Notes: a model not told the origin generated them from the letters alone. 64,000 nucleotides of DNA from Symbiodinium microadriaticum (GCA_001939145.1 LSRX01000047.1:995216-1059215), one strand, 5' to 3'; numbered from the stretch's first letter, positions 1 to 10,015 are shown. Program-made: numbers and translations.

Positions 1-17
1 TAGATTTTGGGGCGCTT

Positions 18-96
18 TGGGCTCGGGATGTTTGGGTTTTAGGATTGGGGGTTTAGGCTTAGGGGTTTAGGGGATGAGTTCTCAGGGTTTAGAAGG
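18..96 (+). repeat. degenerate TTTAGGG-like run
   Basis: Imperfect GGGTTTAGG units on the plus strand, the first of the telomere-like clusters that occur through the whole window. No gene is seen between this and position 185. Confidence 0.7.
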
Positions 97-184
97 TGGT
101 CCGGGTCAGCGGCTTGCGGCTTGCGGCTTAAATAGCGGCGTGATGTAATTTTATAAAGCAGGGATATCATGCCGCTGAGCAGCG

Positions 185-406
185 TTGGTGATGGACACCT
201 GCAGAATCCTGTATCCTTGGGCTTATCTGCGCCGTTCAAGAAAACGAGAGGTGCGCACCAGGTGTCTACACGAGAGACGTAGGGATGTAAGAATTTCAGG
301 TTTGGAGTCCGTAATTTTGCATCATTTCAAGCAACTAGAGCCTTTAGCTGGTGGTACGGACGAGCTCCAGAATATGTACGCACTCCTTAGGCTTGTGAGT
401 CTCTGA
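185..406 (+). CDS. possible exon, unknown protein (73 aa frame)
   Basis: The open frame ends with a natural-looking stretch, HHFKQLEPLAGGTDELQNMY, which lies in the first unit of a 117-bp tandem duplication. The second unit (from about 415) encodes the same residues up to YALL. The two nucleotide differences inside the shared coding part are both synonymous (CTA/CTG Leu, AAT/AAC Asn), which is the main reason to think it is or was translated. GTGAGT, a good splice-donor sequence, follows the block in copy 1. The upstream boundary is unclear and the Arg-rich front may be non-coding. No family recognised. Confidence 0.4.
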   Translation: MVMDTCRILYPWAYLRRSRKREVRTRCLHERRRDVRISGLESVILHHFKQLEPLAGGTDELQNMYALLRLVSL

Positions 407-556
407 TATCACATAGCGGAGCTCCTCGACACAAAGCATCATTTCAAGCAACTGGAGCCTTTAGCTGGTGGTACGGACGAGCTCCAGAACATGTACGCAC
501 TCCTTAATTAGGCTTGTGAGTCTCTGATATCACATCGCGGAGCTCCTCGACACAAA
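319..556 (+). repeat. tandem duplication, 117 bp + 121 bp
   Basis: Two adjacent near-identical units (319-435 and 436-556). Unit 2 has a 4-bp insertion after CTCCTT and three point differences. Two of these fall in the coding-like part and are synonymous; the third (TAGCGG/TCGCGG) lies outside it. A recent local duplication of an exon-sized segment is the simplest reading. Confidence 0.9.
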
Positions 557-560
557 CAGA

Positions 561-583
561 CACACACACACACACACACACAC
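561..583 (+). repeat. (CA)n microsatellite
   Basis: Uninterrupted CA dinucleotides directly after the tandem duplication. Confidence 0.95.
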
Positions 584-622
584 CGCCTTGGGCGTGTTTG
601 TCCCCGTTGAATCCCCAGCCCT

Positions 623-698
623 CCCTAACCCCCCAGGTACCTACTACATAGGGTACTAGAGCCCCTAGGGCCCTATATAAGTACCTGGAGGGTTAGGG
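623..698. mobile_element. family A palindromic element (copy A1)
   Basis: 76-bp near-palindrome with termini CCCTAACC and GGTTAGGG, arms containing AGGTACCTACTA and a centre around GAGCCCCTAGGGCCC. It is flanked by the perfect 3-bp direct repeat CCT (620-622 and 699-701), as expected of a target-site duplication. It has no coding capacity, so it would be a non-autonomous MITE or foldback element. Confidence 0.85.
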
Positions 699-701
699 CC
701 T

Positions 702-1022
702 GACCTTAAAATCCGAATCCCAAAGTGCTCGGGTTCTCGGCCTGCCAAACCGTAGCCGCTTCCCCAAAGCTTCCGTACTCGCTGCCGCAGTCGGATGGAA
801 ATCCTGCATCCAGCTACTTTGACCACACTGTCGTGTTTTCGGGTTGTTAGGTTTTCCTTGATCTTTGGTTATGATTTGAAACTTTAGCCTCGCCAGCCCA
901 CTAGGGTAGTATGTGTACTTGATAAGGGAAAGGACCGCCCTGAGCCTCAAAGTACCGTACCGGGTACTGCATCGCAGCAACATTGATTTGAGCAGGCGTT
1001 CGTTTAAAGCGGGCGTATGCAT
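702..1022 (-). CDS. possible coding frame, unknown (about 107 codons outside A1)
   Basis: Minus-strand frame starting MHTPALNERLLKSM and running stop-free until it enters element A1. Composition is protein-like (mixed charged and hydrophobic residues, segment ITKDQGKPNNPKTRQCGQ). No domain or splice site is convincing, and the 3' end is set by the palindromic element rather than by a natural stop. It could be chance. Confidence 0.3.
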
Positions 1023-1186
1023 GTTCGACCCAGACCTTCTTGAATCCCGTAATTGAGGAATATACCGTAAACTATACCTAGTAGAATCCCTAAATTATTA
1101 ATAAACTAAGTGATTCAAGGTATCTGCCTTGATGCAATAAGAAACATCGGAATTTCCGGAGAGGACAGCGGGCTAGTACTGATACC

Positions 1187-1321
1187 ATGTTGCTGGCGGC
1201 TCCTCGGTTTCTGAGGGATCTGCCTAGAGGTTCACACAAGCGTAGTCTTCTCGAAGAACTAACTGCAGAACGTAGTGCGTTTAGGGCGTCAGTCTTCAGT
1301 AAAGCCCACTCTCAAGCCTGA
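1187..1321 (+). CDS. possible small coding frame, 44 aa
   Basis: Begins MLLAAPRFLRDLPRGSHK and ends at TGA 1319-1321. The frame is open upstream to about 1133 (NKKHRNFRRGQR...), so the ATG may be internal. Codons such as CTG, GCG, GAA and the basic/amphipathic composition look coding, but length is uninformative. Unknown function. Nothing else is seen from 1322 to 1826 except a few single TTTAGGG units near 1440-1470. Confidence 0.3.
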   Translation: MLLAAPRFLRDLPRGSHKRSLLEELTAERSAFRASVFSKAHSQA

Positions 1322-1926
1322 AGCCTTGAATCCCGAAGTGCTTGTTGCAGACAATTGTGAGCCTCGAAATGCTGTACATCCAAGCCGGGACCCTAGAGCT
1401 CAGAACAGCTGCCCACAAATCTAGGCTGTATACACTCAACCCTAAATTAGAGTTTAGGGTTTAGGCTTGATAAACCATCAAAGTGTATGCCGCTGAAGCC
1501 CACGAAGCCTGGAGATCACATGGCCTGCATAGACTAAAGCCTGATCCCTCATCAGTACAGGAGTCGAAACACCTGTCAGCTTTTTCTGAACAGTAACTTG
1601 CATAATCTCAAAGACACTCGAAACGCTCAAGTCCTCGCTTAAATATGCAGGTCCGTGCCACAGCTGACATAATCTTCTTGCTTGCAGGAATGAGCATAAA
1701 TACTGTTAGAGGTACGAGCACTTAGTTTAAGGTAACCCTGATCCGGAGCAAGTTAGCCTTGGAGTAACACTCTCCTAGACCTTACAAGTATCGGGGCCCC
1801 TACCCACGCCAGCAACAGCTGCGCCAGTGCACCTCACCGGAAGGGAGTCAGTGCAGTGCTACAGCGCTAATTGCGGCTACTGCTGCGTCGGCTGCTACTG
1901 CTACGGCTGCAACAACTACACCACCA

Positions 1927-1976
1927 AACAACAACATCGCCTCCTCCTCCTCCTCCGCCTCCTCCTCCTCCTCCTC

Positions 1977-2021
<45 letters not shown>

Positions 2022-2170
2022 GCCACCCCCCCCCTCCTATACCAACCACCTGGCAACTCCATCCACCACCATCATCGATCATCATCATCCATCATCATCC
2101 TTCATCATGTATCATCATCATCATCATCATCATCATCACCATCATCAACCATCATCATATAAGAGGGTCC
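1927..2170 (+). repeat. compound trinucleotide tract (CTC/CTA/ATC)n
   Basis: CTC runs pass into CTA runs and then ATC/CATCAT runs. Homopolymeric Leu, Pro, Thr and His frames over it are artefacts of the repeat. Confidence 0.95.
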
Positions 2171-2390
2171 GCCATCACGAAAGTACTGTAAATGCCGAGT
2201 AAAACGGCTCTTGTGGAGATATTGTTCGGGGTGTCTGTGTACCAATGTCGTCATCACTCCCCCCACTCCCTATCAAAGTCGCGGAATGGATTTTGAGGCA
2301 AGAAGAAGTGGTATGACAGGACGAAAGTGCCGGAAATACCGAGTAAAACGAACGTGCTCTTAAGAGGGTTGGCAGCAGAGGTGGTTGGTA

Positions 2391-2410
2391 GGGGGGGGGG
2401 GCGCCTACTA

Positions 2411-2457
<47 letters not shown>

Positions 2458-2690
2458 GCTACTGCTACTGCTACTGCTACTGCTACTGCTACTGCTACTG
2501 CTACTGCTACTGCTACTGCTACTGCTACTGCTACTGCTACTGCTGCTGCTACTCCTACTACTACTACTACTACTACTACTGCTACTACTACTACTACTAC
2601 TACTACTGCTGCTACTGCTACTGCTACTGCTACTGCTACTGCTACTGCTACTACGACGACGACTACTACTACTATTACCACTACTACTTC
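2391..2690 (+). repeat. G run plus (CTA)n / (CTGCTA)n tract
   Basis: A run of G is followed by long CTA and CTGCTA arrays. The poly-Leu, poly-Ser and poly-Tyr frames on both strands here are not genes. Confidence 0.95.
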
Positions 2691-2736
2691 TACCCACCTA
2701 CGTGCTAAGTGCTAACCACCGACTACTAACTAGCTG

Positions 2737-2913
2737 ATGGCTGCTGACACGGAATCCGAATGCGTCACGAGCCCTTTTCCTGGTACGGCTAAGCCTCCCC
2801 ATGGCAATGCTTCAAGCAGAATGCTTTGCCTACTCCTTCGGATATACGAACTTTGCTACTTACTGGCTCAGCGCAGGGCTGAAGAGTTTCCGGATCGATT
2901 CCCAAAAGCCTGA
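2737..2913 (+). CDS. possible small gene or first exon, 58 aa
   Basis: The ATG follows an in-frame TAG, so the start is well defined: MAADTESECVTSPFPGTAKP, then a Leu/Cys-rich segment (MLCLLLRIYELCYLLAQRR) that could be a short amphipathic or membrane-associated helix, then EEFPDRFPKA and TGA. MAADTE is a typical eukaryotic N-terminus. No family recognised. It lies just downstream of the trinucleotide tract. Confidence 0.4.
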   Translation: MAADTESECVTSPFPGTAKPPHGNASSRMLCLLLRIYELCYLLAQRRAEEFPDRFPKA

Positions 2914-3044
2914 CAGCCTTACACCATTAAAAACAAGAACTATATAGAGCCTTACTAAACCCTAAAGCACTGGGTTGGGAACCTCCAGGTTGGTGCTGAG
3001 TTCAGCAGGGACGCATAGTTGGACATGATCACGTAATCCTGTGC

Positions 3045-3227
3045 ATGGCTTATTCGGGGCCGGGGGGGCCGGGATTGGGCGGGGGTGGTGGGGGGGCGGT
3101 ATGCAGTAGAGCCCCTACAAGGCGAATTTTAACAGGCCTTCGCTGCGAGTGTGGTCATATGCTAGTTTTTATCAGTGCATTGCTTGGGGCGAAGGGCATG
3201 ACACCACGAAACCCGGGGCAACCCTAA
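3045..3227 (+). other. Gly-rich frame, probably not a gene
   Basis: Starts MAYSGPGGPG over a G-rich run. The second half (CGHMLVFISALLGAKG) is mildly protein-like, but there is no good reason to call it coding. The rest of 2914-3660 holds only scattered GGTTTAGGG-like units (3330-3520). Confidence 0.2.
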
Positions 3228-3662
3228 ACCCAACCGAAGAAACTCCTCGACGGATCCCCAGCTCTCCTTGTTCATTTCATAGGGGCTGGTGCTCCAGTTC
3301 GAGGTGAAAAGATCCTCGCAATCGCATGCAAGGGTTGAGGGTTTTGGGGTTTAGGGGCTTTAAACTCTAGGGTTTCAAGGTTTGGGGCCGCGGAGATTGA
3401 TAAAGGTGCCTTTCAAACTGAGTCTTGCCGGCCGATGGTTTCGTTTTCAGTGACTTTAGTGGCCCGGGTCCCGCGCTTTGCTTTCGGGCTTCAGGGTTTG
3501 AGGTTTAGGGCAGTCAGTTTAGGGCTTTCCGGTCGTGAATTGGAGAGCTTAGGACCGGATTGAATGCACGTGCCATACTTCGAACCCACTTCCTGAGCAT
3601 TCATCCTTCCTTCTAAACCAGGCTTTCCAGGGAGCCTCTTGGTTCGGGGCCTCGGTGTTCGT

Positions 3663-3765
3663 ACTGTTGATGATATAAATCCTGCATTACCTTAAGGACC
3701 CCAAACTATGGGAATTGTGGTAAATTCCTTATTATGGGTAATGCAAGATTTATATCATCAACCGT
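3663..3765. mobile_element. family F palindromic element
   Basis: 103-bp inverted repeat. The left arm starting GTTGATGATATAAATC and continuing to TGCATTACC is matched almost exactly by the right arm ending GATTTATATCATCAAC. No coding capacity. Only this copy is seen, and no clear flanking duplication. The following 3766-4275 carries scattered CCCTAAA/TTTAGGG units only. Confidence 0.7.
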
Positions 3766-4275
3766 AGTCTTCAGTCTGACACAGTGGCCCCAGAGGCACT
3801 GGTGGACCTTCTTTAAACCCTGCGCCGTCAGGCCCCAAACCCCAAACACCAAACCTACACCCACTGGAAGGAGGCCTTTCTAAACGGAAACCGACATGCA
3901 GAATCCAAGCAGAAACAAATTACAAACTGGCGCCCAAAGCCATGTAAGACTTAGGGTTTAGGGTTTAGGGAGCCTGAAAACAAGTCCGAGCTCCAGACAT
4001 AGGGCCGCGGTGCGCTCGAATTTGCCATATAGCCGGCGTAGAGCGAGTGAACCTTTGGGTATATGGGGATCCTGTGGGGTTCCTTTGAGGGGTTCCTCTA
4101 ACAGGGGTTTAGGGCGTGCGGGTTCATTAATGCTTATGATTTCGGGGATTTTATGGGTAAGGGTTACGAATTTTGGGGAGTGTCAAGATTCGAGGTGTTG
4201 GCTTGTAGGGTTTAAGGTTGACAAGATTTGGGGCATTCGCTTCGGGGCGTCAAGTTTGGAGCTTACTGTGCCCAC

Positions 4276-4354
4276 CCCTAACCCTCCAGGTACATACTAT
4301 ATAGGGTACTAGAGCCCCTAGTACCCTATATAGTAGGTATCTGGGGCAGTAGGG
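4276..4354. mobile_element. family A palindromic element (A2)
   Basis: Same core as A1 (TACTATATAGGGTACTAGAG). The right terminus is degenerate (GGGGCAGTAGGG) and no clean flanking duplication remains, so it is an older copy. Confidence 0.8.
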
Positions 4355-4515
4355 TACAGTATCGCCTTGACTTTTCACCATGTGGCTGGCGGTGGGAGTC
4401 GAAGGGCCAGGAGTCAGTTTTAAACCCAAACCCCCCGAGAGTTGTGTCTCCGAGCCCTGCGTCGGAGCTCAGCAAGCAGGTCACGTCAAACGGACTTAGA
4501 GACTATATGACTGCC

Positions 4516-5110
4516 TAAACCCTAAACCCTAAACCGGACTATATGCGCACCTTCAAGCCCAGACTCCGAAGCGAATGTCACGGGCCAGAACTGAGCAGCG
4601 CACCCGACAGTCTCGAACCTGCCTGCCGCGAATGCTGGATCCGTTCTCGGGATTTGGGCCTTTTGGAACTACTGGAACTGAAATCTTGTTACTACAAAAA
4701 GCAGGAACAATGATTTCTGTGAGCGATTTGCCTCCTCAAACGCAGGTTGAGGGTTCAGAGTTGAACCACTATAGAACTAGGGCGCGCGGCTCGGGGCGAG
4801 ATCACTCTGGGTTTGGGCCTTGGGTTTAGGGCTGAAAGATTCAAGAAGTACGGGATTGACGATTGGCATAAACCCTATAAGCCCTCAACCCTAAACCCTA
4901 AACCCACGATTGGCCTAAACCCTAAACCCTAAGCATGAGGTTTGCTAGCAAAGGTCGGAGGGACTGAGAGGCTGCTGAACACCTAGGCAGTGTGATCTTA
5001 GGGCATGGGGTTGCCGGCAGGGGTACAAACCTGTTAGGGTTTAGGGTTTAGGGGTTAGGGTTTAGGGTTTGGGGTTTAGGGTTGAGGGTTCAGAGTTTTG
5101 GTTTTTAAGG
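4516..5110. repeat. telomere-like clusters, both orientations
   Basis: CCCTAAA runs (4516-4535, 4870-4935) and TTTAGGG runs (5033-5095) face each other within 600 bp. Between them there is no convincing gene; a frame from 4575 is not codon-like. Confidence 0.8.
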
Positions 5111-5279
5111 TGTAAAGGAATGGGTTCTGTCTCAGAGGATGGGCTTGGAGGCTACAAAGGCGGAATATGACATTGTGTGCTGAAGGCAAAGTGGTAAGGC
5201 ACAACAGAATAAGAAACACCGTCTCAGAAATTCTAGTACATCTGAAGCCCTGAGTTCGGCGAGAAGTCTTATATCAACC

Positions 5280-5371
5280 TTCAAGCTTGCCTCAGAACAG
5301 GGCACTGTGCCATCTCGGCATCGAAGAAGTCTGCACCAAGATCGGACTTCCTGGCAGCAGTATCTTAGCAC
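5280..5371 (-). CDS. possible exon, unknown
   Basis: After a possible acceptor GTGCTAAG the minus frame reads TAARKSDLGADFFDAEMAQC with C/G-ending codons, then PVLRQA and TGA. A second minus frame over the same DNA (LKVDIRLLAELRASDVLEFL, to 5132) also looks protein-like, so the frame is uncertain. No family recognised. Confidence 0.3.
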
Positions 5372-5672
5372 CTTAGCGTCTTATATAGCTCCCTAAACCC
5401 TAAACCCTTAAAGGAACCCTAAACAGAGCTTCTTACATGATATCTTGTGGTGTCTTGCAAGCAAGCGCAGAAGTTCGGGCTTGCGCTGGCTACTCCCACA
5501 GTGCTTGATCGTCTGGCTTTTGCTTCTCCAGCTCTACGAAGCCCTAAACTCAGCCTAAACTCTAAAACTATTTCGTTTGAGAAACAGACATCACAGGACG
5601 TAATACCCTTGATTAGCAGAGGAAGACATTGTTCGGATGTAAGGACTCATCCAACCGACCAGACGGAACCAA

Positions 5673-6020
5673 TTGACAACACCTCCGCAGGAACATTTAT
5701 ACAGGCTGTACTTTGTGTACAGGGGCCTTCATACCCTTAATATTCTATGGGAGGATAATTATACACAAACTATTCAGAAAGCTGTAGACATGATCGCTGT
5801 GGTCAGTCTTCGCTGTATGGTCGGCGCGCGACTGCCACGGAAAACGGTCCACAAGCAAGCTCGCTGGCACTGCCGAGTCGATGCTTATTTGAGGACCAGC
5901 CCTTCCCCACCTGACCTAGGCTGGCCCTTTAAAGTTTTAAAGCCTTTGAAACATATTGGGGTTTACGGTTTAAGGCATAGCTTCCAGTGTAGTTGGTTTT
6001 TTGGGTGTCACCAAGTTTAA
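5673..6020 (+). CDS. possible coding frame, unknown (115 codons)
   Basis: The central part (NILWEDNYTQTIQKAVDMIA, then VGARLPRKTVHKQARWHC) is protein-like. The 3' end runs into family C element C1, so the natural end is lost or lies at a splice site before about 5977. The alternative upstream frame from 5447 is weaker. Function unknown. Confidence 0.3.
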   Translation: MTTPPQEHLYRLYFVYRGLHTLNILWEDNYTQTIQKAVDMIAVVSLRCMVGARLPRKTVHKQARWHCRVDAYLRTSPSPPDLGWPFKVLKPLKHIGVYGLRHSFQCSWFFGCHQV

Positions 6021-6079
6021 GCTTAGGATCCTCTAAGGGAGCCCCCCAAAAGAAACTACAATGAACACTCACTATAGGT
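5977..6079. mobile_element. family C element (C1)
   Basis: Inverted-repeat element: left arm TGTAGTTGGTTTTTTGGG, internal TTAGGATCC, right arm CCCAAAAGAAACTACAAT and terminal CTATAGG. The same arrangement recurs at 9.2, 10.8, 14.6 and 16.2 kb and as half copies elsewhere. Confidence 0.7.
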
Positions 6080-6256
6080 AACATTTCAAAGCCGGAAGCA
6101 TCGCACACCGACATTGACAAATGCAAACACTCACTCACCAACCCGCCCGCCGACCCACCCATGCACCCACCCACTCACTCACCTCAAGAGTTCACTCAAA
6201 CTAGGCGGGCGCGCAGTTCATGTTCACCGGTCGCGCTGACCGAGACATGAACGGCC

Positions 6257-6649
6257 GTGGTCCAGTTCTGGCAGCAGGCATTGACCGTATGGACTGTCTG
6301 CGTTAGGAGATTAGGGAATCAAGAACTGTTCAGGGTTTGTTGTTGGGCTGGTGATGCTTTCAACGTTCGGGCTTCCAGAAAGTCGTGTCAGCGAGCAGAA
6401 ACCGGCGCTGATCTTCAGTGTATTCTGTACAGATTCGGTGCCACACTTGGTGTATCTTCTGAGCACCTGCTATCTCGTGTCTACAGCCAAGTATCCCAAG
6501 CCTTCCACCTCAGTCGACAGGAGGCTGGGGTGAATCTCTGGCAAGAGCGGATATACTTGAAACAGCAGCCCGCATACATGAAACTCGTGACATTTTGGGC
6601 CAGTCTAGATTCTAGATATAACCCCTGTACTCTGCATGGCAACGGATAA
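6257..6649 (+). CDS. possible coding frame, unknown (130 codons)
   Basis: One of the longer frames outside simple repeats. Its C-terminal half reads like protein (LLSRVYSQVSQAFHLSRQEA, LWQERIYLKQQPAYMKLVTF) and ends at TAA. The N-terminal half is less convincing and may be intron or non-coding. No domain recognised. It is free of telomere-like repeats. Confidence 0.35.
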   Translation: MVQFWQQALTVWTVCVRRLGNQELFRVCCWAGDAFNVRASRKSCQRAETGADLQCILYRFGATLGVSSEHLLSRVYSQVSQAFHLSRQEAGVNLWQERIYLKQQPAYMKLVTFWASLDSRYNPCTLHGNG

Positions 6650-6741
6650 TCGTTCACCATCTATACAGCACACCCTGAAGATTCGAAAAAACAGAGCTGC
6701 ATGATGCGAAGAGCTGTGAAAGTTTCGAGCAACATATAGCC

Positions 6742-6787
6742 TAAAGGGTGAATGTAACCAAATAGTATATACTTTGGCCTGAAACGG
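6742..6787. mobile_element. partial family D element
   Basis: AAGGGTGAATGTAACC followed by AAATAGTATATACTTTGG matches the left arm of the family D elements at 15.4, 16.4 and 58.5 kb. No right arm is seen. Confidence 0.5.
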
Positions 6788-6894
6788 GGCCAAGCATGTA
6801 AATGCAGGGAGCCTGGAATGCAGGTACCACGAAGGTACCAAGTTTGGAGGCTGCTGCCTGCTAACTTGGGCTTTCTCGGTGAAGCCTCAACTCA

Positions 6895-7020
6895 AAATCT
6901 AAAACCTACACACTACACCCTAGCCCTAAACCCAACCCTAAACCCCAAACCCTAGACCCCAAACCCCAAACACGGAGTGTCCGACTGAACCCCAAACCTT
7001 AAACCCTCAACCCCTAACCC
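6895..7020 (-). repeat. CCCTAAA-like cluster
   Basis: Degenerate CCCTAAACC/CCCCAAACC units on the plus strand, interrupted by short unique DNA. Confidence 0.75.
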
Positions 7021-7021
7021 C

Positions 7022-7130
7022 AGCCTCGACCATGGACGAGTTGACACCACGAAAGCCACCAAAGAGGAACTCGCAAGGGATCTTGATGTAGGCACCTCAG
7101 CTCTGTTCTTCGCTGCAGGGCTTACAGCGT
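7022..7130 (+). CDS. possible exon, unknown
   Basis: After CCCAG (possible acceptor) the frame reads SLDHGRVDTTKATKEELARD and then LDVGTSALFFAAGLTAF, with strongly coding-like codons (GAC ACC ACG ... GAG GAA CTC). It then runs into telomere-like DNA, where translation is meaningless. A second plus frame starting ATG GAC GAG (7031) is shorter. No family recognised. Confidence 0.4.
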
Positions 7131-7447
7131 TTTTTTGGGTTGAGGGTTTCGGTGTAATTAGGGCTTATGGGTTTTGGGGGCTTGGGGCTTATGGGGCTTA
7201 TAGGGGCTTAGGATTCAGGGTTTGCCGTTTAGGCTTTGCAGGCACCTCGTATTCTGCTGTTCGGTTTAGGGGGTTTCTGCCCCCAGGGCTCGAAAGACTC
7301 GTACTACAAGGCCTGTGGGCTTGCGCCTCCTTGTTTTTAAAATTGTGTATAGGATCTTTAAGTAATTGTTGAGCCTTTGTCTTCTGATGTGCACTTCTCG
7401 TTCTGGCATGTGGGGTTCAAGGTTGAGTATAGGGAGCAACGGTCCAA

Positions 7448-7774
7448 TTGGAGGAGGGTCTTAGGGCGAATCGGACAAATCCTCGACATGCTACATGGGC
7501 GAGAGCTTTACAGGAGGAGCTGGGCCGGATTTGGTGTCCAGGGCAGAACGGGTTCAGTGCCAGGGTTCAGGGCAGGCTAAGCTCCAGGCAAGACTTTCAC
7601 AGCAGGGGCCGCTTCACCCTAATCAGACCTTGTCTGCACAACATAGATCCGCAAACACTCCGTTTCTTGGGTTTGCTACGTTTGTTTTGGCGAGGGTCAT
7701 CACCAAGTGCTGATGAAGCGGCTCGATCCGCACCAGTTCTGCCCAAGCCTGAGGGACAGGCGCAAGCTTTTTGA
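7448..7774 (+). CDS. weak candidate frame (108 codons)
   Basis: Contains ARALQEELGRIWCPGQNG and IDPQTLRFLGLLRLFWRG. Two other frames over the same DNA are also open, so the call is weak. Function unknown. Confidence 0.2.
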   Translation: MEEGLRANRTNPRHATWARALQEELGRIWCPGQNGFSARVQGRLSSRQDFHSRGRFTLIRPCLHNIDPQTLRFLGLLRLFWRGSSPSADEAARSAPVLPKPEGQAQAF

Positions 7775-7785
7775 TGCGGAGGCAC

Positions 7786-7954
7786 CCTAAAGCCTAAACC
7801 CTAAACCCCTAAACCATAAACTCTTAAATCCCTAAACCCCTAAACCCTAAACTTTTAAATCCCTAAACCCTAAACCCTAACTACACACTCTGCAATTGGA
7901 AACCTCAAGTCGCAACCCTATAAATCCTTTTTTTTTTTTTTGGGGGGGGGGGGG
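7786..7954. repeat. CCCTAAA cluster followed by T14G13 tract
   Basis: Several CCCTAAACC units (7786-7882) and then a clean switch from 14 T (7928-7941) to 13 G (7942-7954). The homopolymer lengths may be affected by sequencing error. Confidence 0.85.
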
Positions 7955-8147
7955 TTAGGCTTTAAGATGGTTTAGGATTGGTTGCTTTGGGCATTGGGGT
8001 TCAAAATTTCGGACGATTTTGGGATTTTGGATGGCGTTTACTCCGAACCCTACAAGCCCTGTACCTTCAGTGACGAGAACCTGAAGGGCGAAAAATGACC
8101 TTTCAGAGTGGAGGGTGCTGGGGATTCCTGAATTAAATAACATGACA

Positions 8148-8426
8148 TCATATGGCCCTTGTAAATACGAGGATCCCATGCCTTTGAAAAGCACCGTTCA
8201 CTAAAACTGCCTGGACCCTTTGGTCGCTTTTGACTAGCATTCCCTGCATGGCTGAGCTCCAGGCTGCTCGTAGTAGTCCATGACTTGCATAATCAACAAC
8301 GGCGCGTAGCACGCAAGAGTGATGACCTGGGTCTACCAAGCTCGCAATGTAGGGAGAAGAAGCTACAGTTGTACATCTCCGGTGTTCCTGAGCCCAGGTG
8401 CCTGAAACCTCACATTTCGCTACCGA
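8148..8426 (-). CDS. possible coding frame, unknown (92 codons)
   Basis: Open from just after a TAG (8427-8429) to the stop at 8148. It includes SSPYIASLVDPGHHSC, VLRAVVDYASHGLLRAAWSS and VQAVLVNGAFQRHGILVFTR, all natural in composition. The plus strand over 8285-8491 (start MHNQQRRVARKSDD) is also open and not absurd, so the strand is not certain. No family recognised. Confidence 0.35.
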   Translation of the reverse strand, partial: SVAKCEVSGTWAQEHRRCTTVASSPYIASLVDPGHHSCVLRAVVDYASHGLLRAAWSSAMQGMLVKSDQRVQAVLVNGAFQRHGILVFTRAI

Positions 8427-9223
8427 CTATGTTTTGGAGCTACGGACATGTGAAAGTCGGAGTGTACCATGAACGAAGCTTCTGGGATTGATGGATTCGT
8501 GGTGGGGAGTCTTGATGTTGAGCTCAAGGCGGTAACGGGAAACCTGCCCCAACCATGGTCCTATCCCCAACCCTCGACCAACAGCCCGAAGTCTAAGCCC
8601 CAGGCCCTAACCGAACCCCAACAGCTGGACCGCGCTTTACAATCATCCTCAGACACTCAGAAGTGTAAACGTCGCTGGCCCCAATCTCGCTTTCATTTCG
8701 GGTAGGCCAGGCACCGAGATCAAGAGAAGCGTGGAGTGAAAGCGGAAAAAGGCACCGCAGGCCTGCAAGCTGGGGGAGCTTCACAGGCCTTTCGGGTTTG
8801 AGATTGAGGCTGCCTCTGGGTGGTACTAAGGGGTGAGATGACTTCAGGTCTTTAGGCTTTGAACTCTATATCTCTGAAATCGGGCTTCGGTATGCGGGTG
8901 TAAGTCCATATTCACGTTCCGAACTAAGGGTGTAGGGCTTCGAGGCTTCAGACATGAGGTGCTTATGTCTAGGGCGTCGGAAAGGTCGCTTTCAACTTCG
9001 GACGAAAGCTTGCACAACTTTCTGTTTGAGGCGGGGTTTGGAAGTTGGGTTTCGGCAAAAAAGTACTATAAAGCTCTAGACGAGGAGCTTAATTAATTAA
9101 GGTTTTGGGGGTCAGCTCTAACGGACTCAAGGCTAGGGGCACCCCGGCCCCTCCCCCTTCCAATAAACCCTCAACTCTAAACCCTATTGTTAGAAGACCC
9201 CTATAAGCCCTACAACCCTATGA

Positions 9224-9354
9224 CCTACCTATAGTCTCCATTGTAGTTCCTTTTTTGGGGTTACCTTGTAGGATCCTTAATATATATATATATATATATA
9301 TGGAATTGGTTAAACCAAAAAAAAAGGAACCAAAAAATTGGTACTATAGGTAGG
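9224..9354. mobile_element. family C element (C2)
   Basis: Termini CCTACCTATAG and CTATAGGTAGG, then TTGTAGTTCC and GGAACC arms. The centre carries an (AT)n microsatellite (9279-9301), consistent with growth of AT repeats in the loop of an inverted-repeat element. Confidence 0.75.
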
Positions 9355-9379
9355 ACCAGGGGGTGTTAGGGTCCCTTGC

Positions 9380-9900
9380 TTCAACCACCCGAAACAGCAG
9401 CCACGGCTTCGGCCTCCCCGTAGTGCGAAGCAATGTACCTCAGTGCTCTTGCGGCCTTGAGGGTAGAGGCTTAGGGTTTAGGGTTTAGGGCTCAGAAGGC
9501 TCATGTAAGAGTTGGGCTTGCAGGTCAAATGTGTAGGAATTCCGCCCCGGGGAAGGCTCCTATAGACTCCAGGAACGAGGGATAAGAGTTTATGGACGGA
9601 TTGAAGAGATTAGGAATTGGGGGACAAGAGTTGAGGGTGTAGGTCCTTTTCGGCTTCACATCATCAAGTCTTAGCAGAGGATGCAGGACCCCATACTCAC
9701 AGAGCATGTGAGCTACATTCATTCATCGGCGATCCAAACAGGCCCTGACTTGTTGCGGGTGGGACATCGGACTGTACCAAGGGAACCAACAATGCCCTGT
9801 TGGGTTTAGCAAATCATTCCTGCCGCCACCCTAAAAGCCCATCTACCTCTACACTGCACTCCTGTTACTTATCCAACCCTTTATCAATCCTACCTAGAGG
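9380..9900. other. no convincing gene
   Basis: Holds a short TTTAGGG run (9470-9490) and a 65-codon minus frame (9525-9722) that is not codon-like. Otherwise nothing recognisable. Confidence 0.5.
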
Positions 9901-9903
9901 GTC

Positions 9904-10015
9904 ATACCCCCTCCTCTTTTAGGGTACCTACAAACTTAAGTTTCATAGTTAGGATCTGTTGTATAGGAAAGTAGGTATCCCCAACAAGTGGTAGGCTACG
10001 ACCCTACAATACCCC
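9904..10015. mobile_element. family B element (B1)
   Basis: TACCCCCTCCTCTTTTAGGG, then GTACCTACAAA, and a right side AAGTAGGTATCCCCAACAAG and TGGTAGGCTACGACC. It resembles 12035-12165 in terminal arms and in the internal GTTCTGTTGTA-like segment. Boundaries are approximate. Confidence 0.5.

Noticed and set aside
185..511. GTGAGT...ATAG between the two duplicated units as a 22-bp intron joining them
   Set aside because: The joined reading phase does not match, and 22 bp is implausibly short.
1827..2737. Long poly-Leu, Ser, Val, Tyr and Pro frames on both strands
   Set aside because: They are translations of CTC/CTA/CTGCTA microsatellites.
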